DNA of 64,000 nt, taken from NCBI RefSeq assembly GCF_000717595.1, contig NZ_JNZO01000011.1, positions 124,001 to 188,000 on the forward strand, given 5' to 3'. Below are positions 24,353-32,241 of the stretch, in pieces (position 1 is the first letter of the stretch; every line of letters begins with the position of its first letter). Below the pieces are notes generated by a model. The model ran no database searches and was not told the origin of the DNA. It saw only the letters and a list, made by a program, of their open reading frames with translations. Made by a program: the position numbers and the translations under genes. Source of the DNA: Streptomyces flavochromogenes (GTDB lineage Bacteria; Actinomycetota; Actinomycetes; Streptomycetales; Streptomycetaceae).

Positions 24353-25081
24353 ATGCCGGAGTTCGGCACCATCGGATTCGACAAGAGCGAAGAGGCCCGG
24401 TCGAAGCGGGCGAAACTGTTCCTCGTGGCCACGGGCACGCTGTCCACGGCGCACCTGCCCTTCTGGCTCAACTGGCTTTCGTCCAACCGTCCCCACTACG
24501 AGGTGACGATTGGGCTGACCGACTCGGCCAGGAAGTTCGTGAGCGCCCCGGCGCTCGCCGCGATCACCGGTTCCCCGGTGGTCGGCAACACCTGGGACAC
24601 GGCGGACGGCCTGCGACCGGTCCACACGCGCATCGCCGCCGACTACGACGGCCTCCTGGTGTTCCCGGCCTCCGTCGCCTTCACCTCGGCCCTGGCCGCT
24701 GCCTCCGGCACCTCGCCGTTCCACCTGGCCGCGCTCGGCACGGCGGCGCCGGTCGTGCTCGCCCCCACGTTTCCGCCCGGGGTGGCCGACAATCCGCTGG
24801 TCGCCGACGTGTTCCGCAGACTGGGCTCCGTACCGAACTACCACGTCGTCGAGCCCCGTAAGGGGACGAGCCGTTCGACCGGCGCCGAGACGGACGTGAC
24901 CGCGCCCCTGTGGGACGTGATCGCGGCGTTCGAGGCGGCACGCCGGGCGCCCGCGCCGGGCGGGGCCCCCGCGCCGGCATCGGACCCGGCCTCCGCGCCG
25001 GGCGAGGCCCAGGCACCGGACGACGCCCCCGCGCCGGCGGCGGACACCACCGTGACCGCACCGGTACCCGTATCCGCCTGA
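24353..25081 (+). CDS. LanD-type flavoprotein cysteine decarboxylase (HFCD family)
   Basis: A 242-residue homo-oligomeric flavin-containing Cys decarboxylase-like protein. It has the N-terminal flavin-binding pattern KLFLVATGTLSTAHLPFWL, the catalytic histidine (His91, in RPVHTRIAADYD) and the block LLVFPASVAF, which differs from the PASANT motif of EpiD. The APTFPPGVADNPLV segment replaces the usual substrate clamp. It should oxidatively decarboxylate the C-terminal Cys30 of the precursor to an enethiol, the step that makes avionin. The last ~50 residues are Ala/Pro-rich and probably disordered. ATG 24353 has GGGGAG upstream; a GTG at 24326 is an alternative start. It lies just before LanKC. 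Confidence 0.85.
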   Translation: MPEFGTIGFDKSEEARSKRAKLFLVATGTLSTAHLPFWLNWLSSNRPHYEVTIGLTDSARKFVSAPALAAITGSPVVGNTWDTADGLRPVHTRIAADYDGLLVFPASVAFTSALAAASGTSPFHLAALGTAAPVVLAPTFPPGVADNPLVADVFRRLGSVPNYHVVEPRKGTSRSTGAETDVTAPLWDVIAAFEAARRAPAPGGAPAPASDPASAPGEAQAPDDAPAPAADTTVTAPVPVSA

Positions 25082-25148
25082 CACCCCGCCCGAGACCCCC
25101 CGGTGGCCGGGCCGTTCAGACAGCGACGCTCAACAAGAGGCCGAGCAC

Positions 25149-27815
25149 ATGGACTACTTCTATTACACGTTCGCCGACCCCGACGCGTACGACGACATCG
25201 GCCGCTGGAAGGCCGACCCGCGGGACCCGCGGTTCGACCGGATACGCAGCGGCCTGACCGCCGTCCCCCACACCGAGGGCTGGCACTACGCCCAGCACGG
25301 GATCTGGACGGTCTGCCGCCCCGGCCCCGATCCCGTGCGCGGCCAGGGCTGGAAGATCCATGTGGCGGTGACGCCGGAGACCTTCGCCCCCCTCGTCGAC
25401 GTCGTCTCCGCCTTCTGTTACGAGCGCGGTGTCCCCTTCAAGTTCCTCGCGCGCCACGAGTACGCGTGGCTGATCAACGCCAAGTACGCGCCGCGCCCGG
25501 TCAGCGGGAAGGGCGTCGTCCTCTACCCGGCCGACGAGGAGCAGTCCGTCGCCCTGGCCGCCGAGCTGACGGACCTTCTGGAGCCCTGGCAGGGCCCGCG
25601 GGTCCTGTCCGACCTGCGCCTCGACGAGGGCGTGGTCCACGTCCGGTACGGGGCCTACACCCGCCGCTACTGCCGCAACGCCGACGGCAAGGTCACCTTC
25701 GCGCTCGAAGACCCGGAAGGCCGCCTCGTCCCGGACCGCAGGGCCGTGCCCTTCCGCGCCCCGTCGTTCGTGAGCGTGCCCGAGGCCTTCACCGCCCCGG
25801 CGTCCGCGCCGGACGGCCCCGTGCCCCCGTACCGGATCGACAAGACGCTGCACTTCTCCAACAGCGGTGGCGTGTACCTCGCGACGCACAAGGAGACCGG
25901 CGGCCAGGTCGTCCTGAAGGAAGCGCGCCCGATGGCGGGCTACGACCTGATCGGCGGCGACGCCGTCGAGCGGGCCCGCCAGGAGTACGCCGCCCTGCGC
26001 AGGTTCGCCGACCTGCCGGCCGTGCCCGCCGCCCACGAGCAGTTCACCTGGCAGGGTCACCTGTTCACGGTGATGGAGTACGTCCGCGGCACCACGCTCC
26101 TGGAGTGGTGCGCCGCCAAGCAGCCCTATCTGCTGCGCCCCGACCCGATGACGCCGCCCACCGCGGCGGACATCCAGGAGTACCGCGAGCAGCTCGACAG
26201 CATCCTTCCCCAGGTCCGCGCCTTCCTGTCGGCGCTGTGGGAGCGGGGCCACGTCTTCGGGGACGTGCATCCGGGCAACGTCATCGTGACCCCGGACCTG
26301 GAGGTCAGGTTCATCGACCTGGAGGCGTGCATCGAGGAGGACGCCCCGCGTCCCTTCCCCGGCGCACCCGGGTTCAACGACTACACCCGCACCGGGCGGG
26401 CGGCGGACGAGTACGCCCTCGGCATGCTGGAGCTGTCCTGCTACCTGCCGCTCACCCATCTCGTACGGATGGACGCGGCGAAGCTCCCCCTCCTGGTGGC
26501 CACCAGCGTCGAGCGCTACGGCCTGCCGGCGGAGTGGGCCGAGCGGATCCTGCGCCTCTGCGCCCCCGTCGCCACCGCGGCCGCACCCGTCCCCGCCGCG
26601 GTCTCGCCCGCACCCGTGACCACCGCGGCCCCGTCCGCCCCCGCCGAGGCCCGGACCGCCCTCCGTGCGGCGTCCAGCCATCTCGACGACGCGCTCGGCT
26701 TCGAGGAGTGGGCCGCGCAGATCGTCGCCGGTCTCGCGGACACCATGACCCCGGACCGCACGGACCGGCTCTTCCGCAACGACTTCTCGGGCTTCACCCT
26801 CTCCCCGGTGTGCCTCGCCACGGGCGCCTCCGGCGTGCTGTGGTCGCTCCTCGGGACCCGGGGCGTCGACGCGCCGGAGCTGGTGGAGCGGATCGTCGAC
26901 TGGATCGCCGTCCGCGGCCGGGAGTCGTCCGCCGTCCGGCTCGAATCCGGCCTGTACGACAGTGAACTCGGCGCCGGATACGCCCTCTGGCGGCACGGCC
27001 GCCCCGAGCACGCCCGTGGCCTCGTGGACGCCGCCCTGGCGAAGGACCACCACAGTGCCGGGCTCAGCCTGTTCAGCGGCCTCGGAGGCGTCTTCCTGGC
27101 CACCGCCGAGATGGCGGCCGCGTCCGATCCGTTCGTCGCGGCGGCCACGGCCGAGAAGCTCGGCGGGGAACTCGCCGACCGCGCCCGGCGCTTCCTCGCC
27201 CGGCTCAAGGCGAGCGAGACGCCCGACGTCGCCCACTTCGGGCTCCTGCACGGTGTCGCGGGCATCGGGCTCGCCGTCCACCGCTACGGACTGCTCGTGG
27301 ACGACGCCGCGGCGGTGGACCTGGCACGCGAACTGCTGGAGTTCGAGCTGACCGGCTACGTGCGCTGCGCGGACGGCTCCCTCCAGTTCAACGAGGCCGA
27401 ACGCCGGAGCCTCGGCTACGTCGAGGTCGGCTCGCTCGGCACGGCGCTGGTCCTCTCGGAGTTCGCCCGGCACGAGGGCTGGGCCCCCGCCGACGCGGGC
27501 ATCCCCGACCTGGTGCGGGCCAACGGCCCCGAGTTGATGGTCCAGAGCGGGCTCTTCCGCGGCCGGTCCGGGTTCATCGCGGGCCTGGCCTCGCTCGCCC
27601 GCGACGGACACGAGCAGCCGGCCCGGTCGTTCGTCGAGCGCCACATGAACCAGCTCGGCCTGCACGAGATCCGCCCGGCGGAAGGCCGGCTGCACTATCC
27701 CGGCACGCGCAACTACAAGCTCTCCGGCGATCTGCGGACCGGCAGCGCCGGGGTGCTCACGAGCATCGCCTTCGCGGAGGGGCGCCGCGACGCGTGGCTC
27801 CCCGGAGTCCGGTAG
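25149..27815 (+). CDS. Class III lanthipeptide synthetase LanKC
   Basis: An 888-residue three-domain enzyme. The N-terminal lyase region is about 1-220. The Ser/Thr kinase domain (about 225-470) has Lys257 in VVLKEARP, the catalytic loop HVFGDVHPGN (Asp372, Asn377) and the metal-binding IDLEAC (Asp390). After an Ala/Pro linker (474-503) comes a LanC-like cyclase domain (about 510-888) with GASGVLWSLLG and FGLLHGVAGIGLA, but without the Cys-Cys-His zinc ligands of LanC, which defines class III. It phosphorylates and eliminates Ser residues of the precursor and forms the labionin-type ring. It should recognise the VIDLQ leader motif. Confidence 0.93.
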   Translation: MDYFYYTFADPDAYDDIGRWKADPRDPRFDRIRSGLTAVPHTEGWHYAQHGIWTVCRPGPDPVRGQGWKIHVAVTPETFAPLVDVVSAFCYERGVPFKFLARHEYAWLINAKYAPRPVSGKGVVLYPADEEQSVALAAELTDLLEPWQGPRVLSDLRLDEGVVHVRYGAYTRRYCRNADGKVTFALEDPEGRLVPDRRAVPFRAPSFVSVPEAFTAPASAPDGPVPPYRIDKTLHFSNSGGVYLATHKETGGQVVLKEARPMAGYDLIGGDAVERARQEYAALRRFADLPAVPAAHEQFTWQGHLFTVMEYVRGTTLLEWCAAKQPYLLRPDPMTPPTAADIQEYREQLDSILPQVRAFLSALWERGHVFGDVHPGNVIVTPDLEVRFIDLEACIEEDAPRPFPGAPGFNDYTRTGRAADEYALGMLELSCYLPLTHLVRMDAAKLPLLVATSVERYGLPAEWAERILRLCAPVATAAAPVPAAVSPAPVTTAAPSAPAEARTALRAASSHLDDALGFEEWAAQIVAGLADTMTPDRTDRLFRNDFSGFTLSPVCLATGASGVLWSLLGTRGVDAPELVERIVDWIAVRGRESSAVRLESGLYDSELGAGYALWRHGRPEHARGLVDAALAKDHHSAGLSLFSGLGGVFLATAEMAAASDPFVAAATAEKLGGELADRARRFLARLKASETPDVAHFGLLHGVAGIGLAVHRYGLLVDDAAAVDLARELLEFELTGYVRCADGSLQFNEAERRSLGYVEVGSLGTALVLSEFARHEGWAPADAGIPDLVRANGPELMVQSGLFRGRSGFIAGLASLARDGHEQPARSFVERHMNQLGLHEIRPAEGRLHYPGTRNYKLSGDLRTGSAGVLTSIAFAEGRRDAWLPGVR

Positions 27816-28528
27816 TGGGCGACGTCCTGGGCCAGGTCCTGCCCCTGGCCCTGCTCGACACCCTCGGCGTGTCCACGATCGCCATCCCCGTCTGGTTCCT
27901 GCTCATGCCGTCGGGGCTGCGGATCGGCCGCGTCTTCGGCTACCTCGCCCTCGTCTCACTGGGCTACCTCGTGCTCGGCCTGGTGCTCCTGAGCACCCTC
28001 GCGGCGGTACGCGAGGACCTGAAGAGCGCGCTGGAATCGCCGGCCGGCGACACGGCGATGGGCGTGGCGGGCGGCGCCCTGCTCCTCCTCGCCGCCTGGT
28101 ACGGACTGCTGCGCCGGGAGAGGCCCGGCTCCGGCCGGCTCGTCCGCTGGCGGGAACAGGCGGTGGGCCGGTCCTCGACGGCGAAGGGCCTGATCACCGT
28201 CTCCACCCTGGCCGTCGTCCTCGAAGCGGCCACGATGTTCCCCTACTTGGCGGCCATCGGAATCCTGGGCGATTCGGCGCTGCCCTGGCCGTCCCAGGCG
28301 GCCGTCCTGGCGGTCTACTGCCTGGTGATGGTCGCCCCGGCCGTGCTCGTGGCCCTGGCCCGGCTGGTCTCGAAGAGCGCGGTCCACCGGCCGCTGCGCA
28401 GGATCGACATCTGGCTCAGGGACAACGCCCGGGAGAACACGGCCTGGCTCATCGCCCTCGCGGGATTCATCCTGCTGTCGAACAGCACCGCCTACGACCG
28501 GATCATGGCCCTGCTCTCCTCCGACTGA
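27815..28528 (+). CDS. GAP/SfLAP-family integral membrane protein (possible exporter)
   Basis: A 237-residue protein with about six predicted membrane segments (for example IAIPVWFLLMPSG, FGYLALVSLGYLVLGLVLL, AMGVAGGALLLLAAWYGLL, ITVSTLAVVLEAATMFPYL, AVLAVYCLVMVAPAVLVAL). It resembles the Gap family, whose mycobacterial members take part in glycopeptidolipid export. GTG at 27815 overlaps the LanKC stop by one base (TAGTG). As the last gene of the operon and the only transporter-like protein in the cluster, it may export the lipopeptide or give immunity. Confidence 0.72.
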   Translation: MGDVLGQVLPLALLDTLGVSTIAIPVWFLLMPSGLRIGRVFGYLALVSLGYLVLGLVLLSTLAAVREDLKSALESPAGDTAMGVAGGALLLLAAWYGLLRRERPGSGRLVRWREQAVGRSSTAKGLITVSTLAVVLEAATMFPYLAAIGILGDSALPWPSQAAVLAVYCLVMVAPAVLVALARLVSKSAVHRPLRRIDIWLRDNARENTAWLIALAGFILLSNSTAYDRIMALLSSD

Positions 28529-28582
28529 CTCCGGCCCACCCGGGCGCCCCCGGCTGACGGAGGGCCAGGGCCCCGAAAAGAA

Positions 28583-28620
28583 GAACCCCTCCGATCCGTT
28601 TCCACGGATCGGAGGGGTTC
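28583..28620. terminator. 17-bp perfect hairpin between cluster and tRNA-Ser
   Basis: GAACCCCTCCGATCCGT (28583-28599) and its exact complement (28604-28620) enclose a TTCC loop. On the minus strand it is followed by TTCTTTT, so it is a strong intrinsic terminator for the tRNA-Ser gene. It also faces the end of the cluster operon. Confidence 0.85.
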
Positions 28621-28624
28621 CTGC

Positions 28625-28712
28625 TGGCGGTAGCGGAGGGATTTGAACCCTCGGTGACTTGCGCCACACTCGCTTTCGAGGCGAGCTCCTTCGGCCGCTC
28701 GGACACGCTACC
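28625..28712 (-). tRNA. tRNA-Ser (anticodon CGA)
   Basis: Read on the minus strand it begins GGTAGCGTGTCCGAGC and ends CGCTACCGCCA. The acceptor stem GGTAGCG/CGCTACC is perfect and the CCA end is encoded. The anticodon stem-loop is CTCGC-CTCGAAA-GCGAG with anticodon CGA (UCG codons), and a long variable arm is present. GGTTCAAATCC is the T-loop. Confidence 0.96.
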
Positions 28713-28767
28713 GAGAGAGAGCTTAGCCGAAACTCGCGCTGCGATGAAATCCGTATCCCGTGGCAGG

Positions 28768-29259
28768 TCAGCGGGTGCGGAAGAAGGCCGTGAGCTGCTC
28801 CGCGCACTCCTCGCCGAGCACGCCCTGGATCACCTCGGGCCGGTGGTTGAGCCGACGGTCCCGTACGAGGTCCCAGAGCGAACCCGCCGCGCCAGCCTTC
28901 TCGTCCGGCGCGCCGAACACCACCCGATCGACCCGCGACTGGACGAGTGCCCCCGCGCACATCACGCACGGCTCCAGGGTCACGACCAGCGTGCAGCCCG
29001 TGAGCCGCCATTCCCCGGTCGCCGCGGCCGCCCGGCGCAGGGCGATCACCTCGGCGTGCGCGGTGGGGTCCCCGGTCGCCTCCCGCTCGTTGTGCCCGCG
29101 GGCGAGCACGGCGCCGCCGGGACCGAGCACGACCGCGCCGACCGGTACGTCACCGGCCGGCACGGCCGCGTCGGCCTCGGCGAGGGCGACGCGCATGGCG
29201 TCCCGCCAAGGGTCCCGAACGGGGTCGTGCACAGGTACGGCAGGTACAGCGCGTGCCAC
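28768..29259 (-). CDS. tadA: tRNA-specific adenosine deaminase TadA
   Basis: A 163-residue zinc deaminase that converts A34 to inosine in tRNA. The zinc and proton-shuttle motif is PTAHAEVIAL (His-Ala-Glu) and the second zinc motif LEPCVMCAGALVQ (Pro-Cys-x-x-Cys). GTG at 29259 shares its G with the TAG of the upstream gene. Downstream comes the tRNA-Ser gene. Length and motifs are normal for the family. Confidence 0.94.
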   Translation of the reverse strand: MARAVPAVPVHDPVRDPWRDAMRVALAEADAAVPAGDVPVGAVVLGPGGAVLARGHNEREATGDPTAHAEVIALRRAAAATGEWRLTGCTLVVTLEPCVMCAGALVQSRVDRVVFGAPDEKAGAAGSLWDLVRDRRLNHRPEVIQGVLGEECAEQLTAFFRTR

Positions 29260-29792
29260 TAGCGGACGGCCTCCAGGACCTCGGCGGCACCCAGCGCGTC
29301 CGCGATCTCCGCGAGCGCGTCGCTTTCGAGCGCCAGCAGATCCGCCGGGGACATGCCGAGGTCGGCCAGGATCAGCCGGTCGCCGACCGGAGCGGCCGGC
29401 ACGGCCTCGGCCGCGACGCTCGTCTCCTCGTCGTCGTCCGCGTCGCCGTCGAGCGGCTCCCCGTCCTCCGTACCGTCCAGGTCCAGCGATTCGAGCTCGT
29501 CGACGATGTCGTCCAGGTCGTCGCCGAGGATCTCCCGGGTGAGGATCTCCCCGTACGAGGAACGGGCGGCGGCGGCGCCGTCCGAGACGTAGATGCGAGG
29601 GTCTTCCTCACCCTCGATCCGTACGATCCCGAACCACGCGTCCTCCTGCTCGATGAAGACGATCACCGTGTCGTCGTCCGAGGCCTCGCGGGCGAGCTCG
29701 GTCAGATCCGACAGGGTCTCCACGTCGTCGAGCTCCGTGTCGCTCGCTTCCCACCCGTCTTCGGTGCGCGCGAGCAGTGCGGCGAAGTACAC
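29259..29792 (-). CDS. TadA-associated acidic protein
   Basis: A protein of about 177 residues, conserved next to tadA in actinobacteria and named for that linkage. It starts VYFAALLARTEDGWEASD, has the core DDTVIVFIEQEDAWFGIVR and a very acidic middle (GTEDGEPLDGDADDDEE). A GTG at 29807 is possible, but GGGAGAGAG lies just before the GTG at 29792. Its stop overlaps the tadA start by one base, so they are co-translated. No biochemical role is established. Confidence 0.85.
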   Translation of the reverse strand: MYFAALLARTEDGWEASDTELDDVETLSDLTELAREASDDDTVIVFIEQEDAWFGIVRIEGEEDPRIYVSDGAAAARSSYGEILTREILGDDLDDIVDELESLDLDGTEDGEPLDGDADDDEETSVAAEAVPAAPVGDRLILADLGMSPADLLALESDALAEIADALGAAEVLEAVR

Positions 29793-30087
29793 CTGACTCT
29801 CTCCCACTGATCAGAGGTGTGACGATCCGGCGGCGCGCTCCTGATGCCCCGCCCAATCGGCATCGTGACAGATACGGCGCCCACAGGAGAGGTCTTCGGC
29901 TCTTGCGTCGTGCATCAGTCTGAACGACCCCGCGATCGGGCGGGCGTGCGACCCCGGCGCACACAGGGGGCGCACAGGGGGGCGGGACGGGGCGCGGCCG
30001 GGGACGGAGCGGTCGGTGGCCCGGGCGGGGGCCGGGCAGGCGTCGCGTGCCCCTGGGCGGGCTTCCGGCGGACTCCCGGCGGGCTCC

Positions 30088-30315
30088 TCACCAGCGGAAG
30101 GTGCGCATGCGCATGGCCTGGCGCATCCGGGCCGCCCGCGCGCGTCGCGGCTGGACGCGTTCGCGCAGCGCTTTCGCCTCGCCGAGTTCACGGAGGAACT
30201 GGGCGCGGCGCCTGCGGCGCTCCGCGTCCGTCTCCGGTGCCGGTGTCCGGGCCGCCCCCTCGGCGGCGCCGTCGGCCGGTTCTTCCAGGTGCGGCATCGG
30301 CCACTCCAACCCCAT
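30088..30315 (-). CDS. Small Arg-rich protein, unknown function
   Basis: A 75-residue protein starting MGLEWPMPHLEEPADGA, with an acidic N-terminal third and a basic helical C-terminus (ERRRRRAQFLRELGEAKALR, then RQAMRMRTFRW). Codon usage fits a real gene, and it is divergent from upp. The 295 bp between it and the TadA-associated gene is GC-rich with GGGGCGCACA-like repeats and shows no gene. Not recognised as a named family. Confidence 0.6.
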   Translation of the reverse strand: MGLEWPMPHLEEPADGAAEGAARTPAPETDAERRRRRAQFLRELGEAKALRERVQPRRARAARMRQAMRMRTFRW

Positions 30316-30391
30316 CGCTGGGTCCCCGTGCCACCCACCTTCCCCCAGTGGCGTGGGTCGACGCCAGTGCGCGGCGGGCTACTGTTGAGTC

Positions 30392-31027
30392 ATGCGTCTC
30401 CACGTCGTCGATCACCCGCTGGTCGCCCACAAGCTCACCACGCTGCGCGACAAGCGCACGGATTCCGCGACCTTCCGTCGGCTCGCCGACGAGCTGGTCA
30501 CCCTGCTCGCCTACGAGGCCACCAGGGACGTCCGGACCGAGCAGGTCGACATCGAGACCCCCGTCACGCCCACGACCGGCGTGAAGCTGTCGTACCCGCG
30601 TCCGCTGGTGGTCCCGATCCTGCGCGCCGGTCTCGGCATGCTCGACGGCATGGTCCGGCTGCTCCCGACCGCCGAGGTCGGCTTCCTCGGCATGATCCGC
30701 AACGAGGAGACGCTGGAGGCGTCGACCTACGCCACGCGGATGCCGGAGGACCTCTCGGGCCGCCAGGTGTACGTCCTGGACCCGATGCTGGCGACCGGCG
30801 GCACGCTCGTCGCGGCCATCCAGGAGCTCATCAAGCGCGGCGCCGACGACGTGACCGCCGTCGTGCTCCTCGCCGCCCCGGAGGGCGTCGAGGTCATGGA
30901 GCGCGAGCTGGCGGGCACCCCCGTCACCGTCGTGACGGCCTCGGTCGACGAACGTCTCAACGAGAACGGCTACATCGTTCCGGGCCTGGGCGACGCGGGC
31001 GACCGCATGTACGGCTCCGCCGAATAG
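30392..31027 (+). CDS. upp: Uracil phosphoribosyltransferase
   Basis: A 211-residue pyrimidine-salvage enzyme that makes UMP from uracil and PRPP. The PRPP-binding loop is [18 protein letters not shown], the PILRAGLGM segment precedes it, and the uracil-binding C-terminus is [19 protein letters not shown]. Length is normal and the start is the only suitable ATG. Confidence 0.97.
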   Translation: MRLHVVDHPLVAHKLTTLRDKRTDSATFRRLADELVTLLAYEATRDVRTEQVDIETPVTPTTGVKLSYPRPLVVPILRAGLGMLDGMVRLLPTAEVGFLGMIRNEETLEASTYATRMPEDLSGRQVYVLDPMLATGGTLVAAIQELIKRGADDVTAVVLLAAPEGVEVMERELAGTPVTVVTASVDERLNENGYIVPGLGDAGDRMYGSAE

Positions 31028-31069
31028 CGAGCAGGGGCTTCCGCCCCGGTGAGCAGCAGGCTGTCGGCT

Positions 31070-31098
31070 CCGCCGAGCAGCCTCCGGCTCCTCGGCGG
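31070..31098. terminator. Hairpin between upp and the convergent LytR_C gene
   Basis: CCGCCGAG (31070-31077) pairs with CTCGGCGG (31091-31098). It sits between two convergent genes, so it can serve both strands. Confidence 0.5.
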
Positions 31099-31102
31099 TG
31101 CG

Positions 31103-31732
31103 TCAGCACTTTCCGGTCGGTACGGGCGCGGGCTTGGTCAGGGCGACCAGGGCCGCGTCCGCCGTCTTTTTCGGGGCCAGGTTCTTGAAGGCTGTCCCGA
31201 TGATCAGGTCCACGTCCGCCGTGCCCCGGGTGTCCGTCTTCGTCGTGGCGCCCGCGAGCTGGGTGCCGAGGACGGGGAAGACGCCCTTGGCGGCGGTCGT
31301 GGCGCCGAGGAGCAGGCCGGAGCCGGGGACCTTCTTGTCGTAGGCGGCGGGCGCGTTGCCCACCTTGCCGATCTTGAAGCCGCGCTTCTTGAGCTCGTCC
31401 GCGGTCGTCTTGGCGAGCCCGCTGCGCGGGGTCGCGTTGTAGACGTTGACCGTGATCTGGGCGGGCTTGGGGAGGGCGGCCGCGGGTGCGGTCGTCGCCC
31501 CGGGGGCGGGCTTGCAGTCCGCCTGTTTTCCGGCCGTCGCCCTGGTGCCCTCGTCGCCGGAGAAGACGTCGACGAGCTGGAGCGTGCCCCAGCCGGCCGC
31601 GCCGAGCACGACGACGGCGGCGGCGGACGCGAGGATGATCCTGCGCCGGCGGTGGGGGCGGCGCATGCGCGGGTAGACGTCCCCCGTGATGCGGTACTTT
31701 CCGCCCATTCCGGGGGGAGTGAGCATGCTCAT
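31103..31732 (-). CDS. LytR C-terminal domain membrane-anchored protein
   Basis: A 209-residue protein with a cytoplasmic basic start (MRRPHRRRR), one membrane segment (IILASAAAVVVLGAAGWGTL, about 32-51) and an extracytoplasmic LytR_C domain (QITVNVYNATPRSGLAKTTA ... KRGFKIGKVGNA ... DVDLIIGTAF). The domain is found attached to cell-wall polymer ligases and alone; alone its job is unknown, probably in the envelope. Stand-alone, not in an obvious operon. Confidence 0.85.
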   Translation of the reverse strand: MSMLTPPGMGGKYRITGDVYPRMRRPHRRRRIILASAAAVVVLGAAGWGTLQLVDVFSGDEGTRATAGKQADCKPAPGATTAPAAALPKPAQITVNVYNATPRSGLAKTTADELKKRGFKIGKVGNAPAAYDKKVPGSGLLLGATTAAKGVFPVLGTQLAGATTKTDTRGTADVDLIIGTAFKNLAPKKTADAALVALTKPAPVPTGKC

Positions 31733-31848
31733 GAACGCAGCGTAATGCCGCCCGTCGGCGATGCCTACTTGATGATCATGTGATCGCGTCCGGATGGGGG
31801 CGAACTGACCCCGAAAGGGTCAGCGAGTACGGGCCGGTCGGCGCCGTC

Positions 31849-32145
31849 TCAGTCCATTTCCAGGACGCGGGCGTGCAGCACCTGGCGCTGCTGGAGCGCC
31901 GCGCGGACGGCGCGGTGCAGTCCGTCCTCGAGGTAGAGATCGCCCTGCCACTTCACGACGTGCGCGAAGAGGTCGCCGTAGAACGTGGAGTCCTCGGCGA
32001 GCAGCGTCTCCAGGTCCAGCTGGCCCTTGGTGGTGACCAGCTGATCGAGACGGACCGGGCGCGGGGCGACGTCCGCCCACTGCCGGGTGCTTTCCCGGCC
32101 GTGGTCGGGATACGGCTTTCCGTTTCCGATGCGCTTGAAGATCAC
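31849..32145 (-). CDS. Conserved small protein, VapB-like/ParB-like, function uncertain
   Basis: A 98-residue protein starting MIFKRIGNGKPYPDHGRES, with VRLDQLVTTKGQLDLETLL, FAHVVKWQGDLYLEDGLHRA and a C-terminal helix. Close relatives in Streptomyces are, as I recall, often annotated as VapB-family antitoxins. The 'YLEDGLHRA' block instead resembles the nucleotide-binding 'DGHHR' segment of ParB/Srx proteins. No toxin partner lies beside it. It is divergent from the HerA-like gene. Confidence 0.7.
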   Translation of the reverse strand: MIFKRIGNGKPYPDHGRESTRQWADVAPRPVRLDQLVTTKGQLDLETLLAEDSTFYGDLFAHVVKWQGDLYLEDGLHRAVRAALQQRQVLHARVLEMD

Positions 32146-32241
32146 ACGGAAAGCCTACCGGGCGAGCGGCTCCCGGCGCAGCCATGCACGGGCAGTGGGA
32201 TGCTGGTGCGAACCGTGACAAACCGGAATCGGGGTGCCGTG

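Noticed and set aside
28625..28712. tRNA-Ser(CGA) as the attachment site of an integrative element carrying the cluster
   Set aside because: No integrase or excisionase gene and no copy of the tRNA 3' end near the other cluster edge (1.3-1.6 kb).
31849..32145. Toxin-antitoxin locus
   Set aside because: No PIN-domain or other toxin gene is adjacent, and the protein is much larger than typical VapB.
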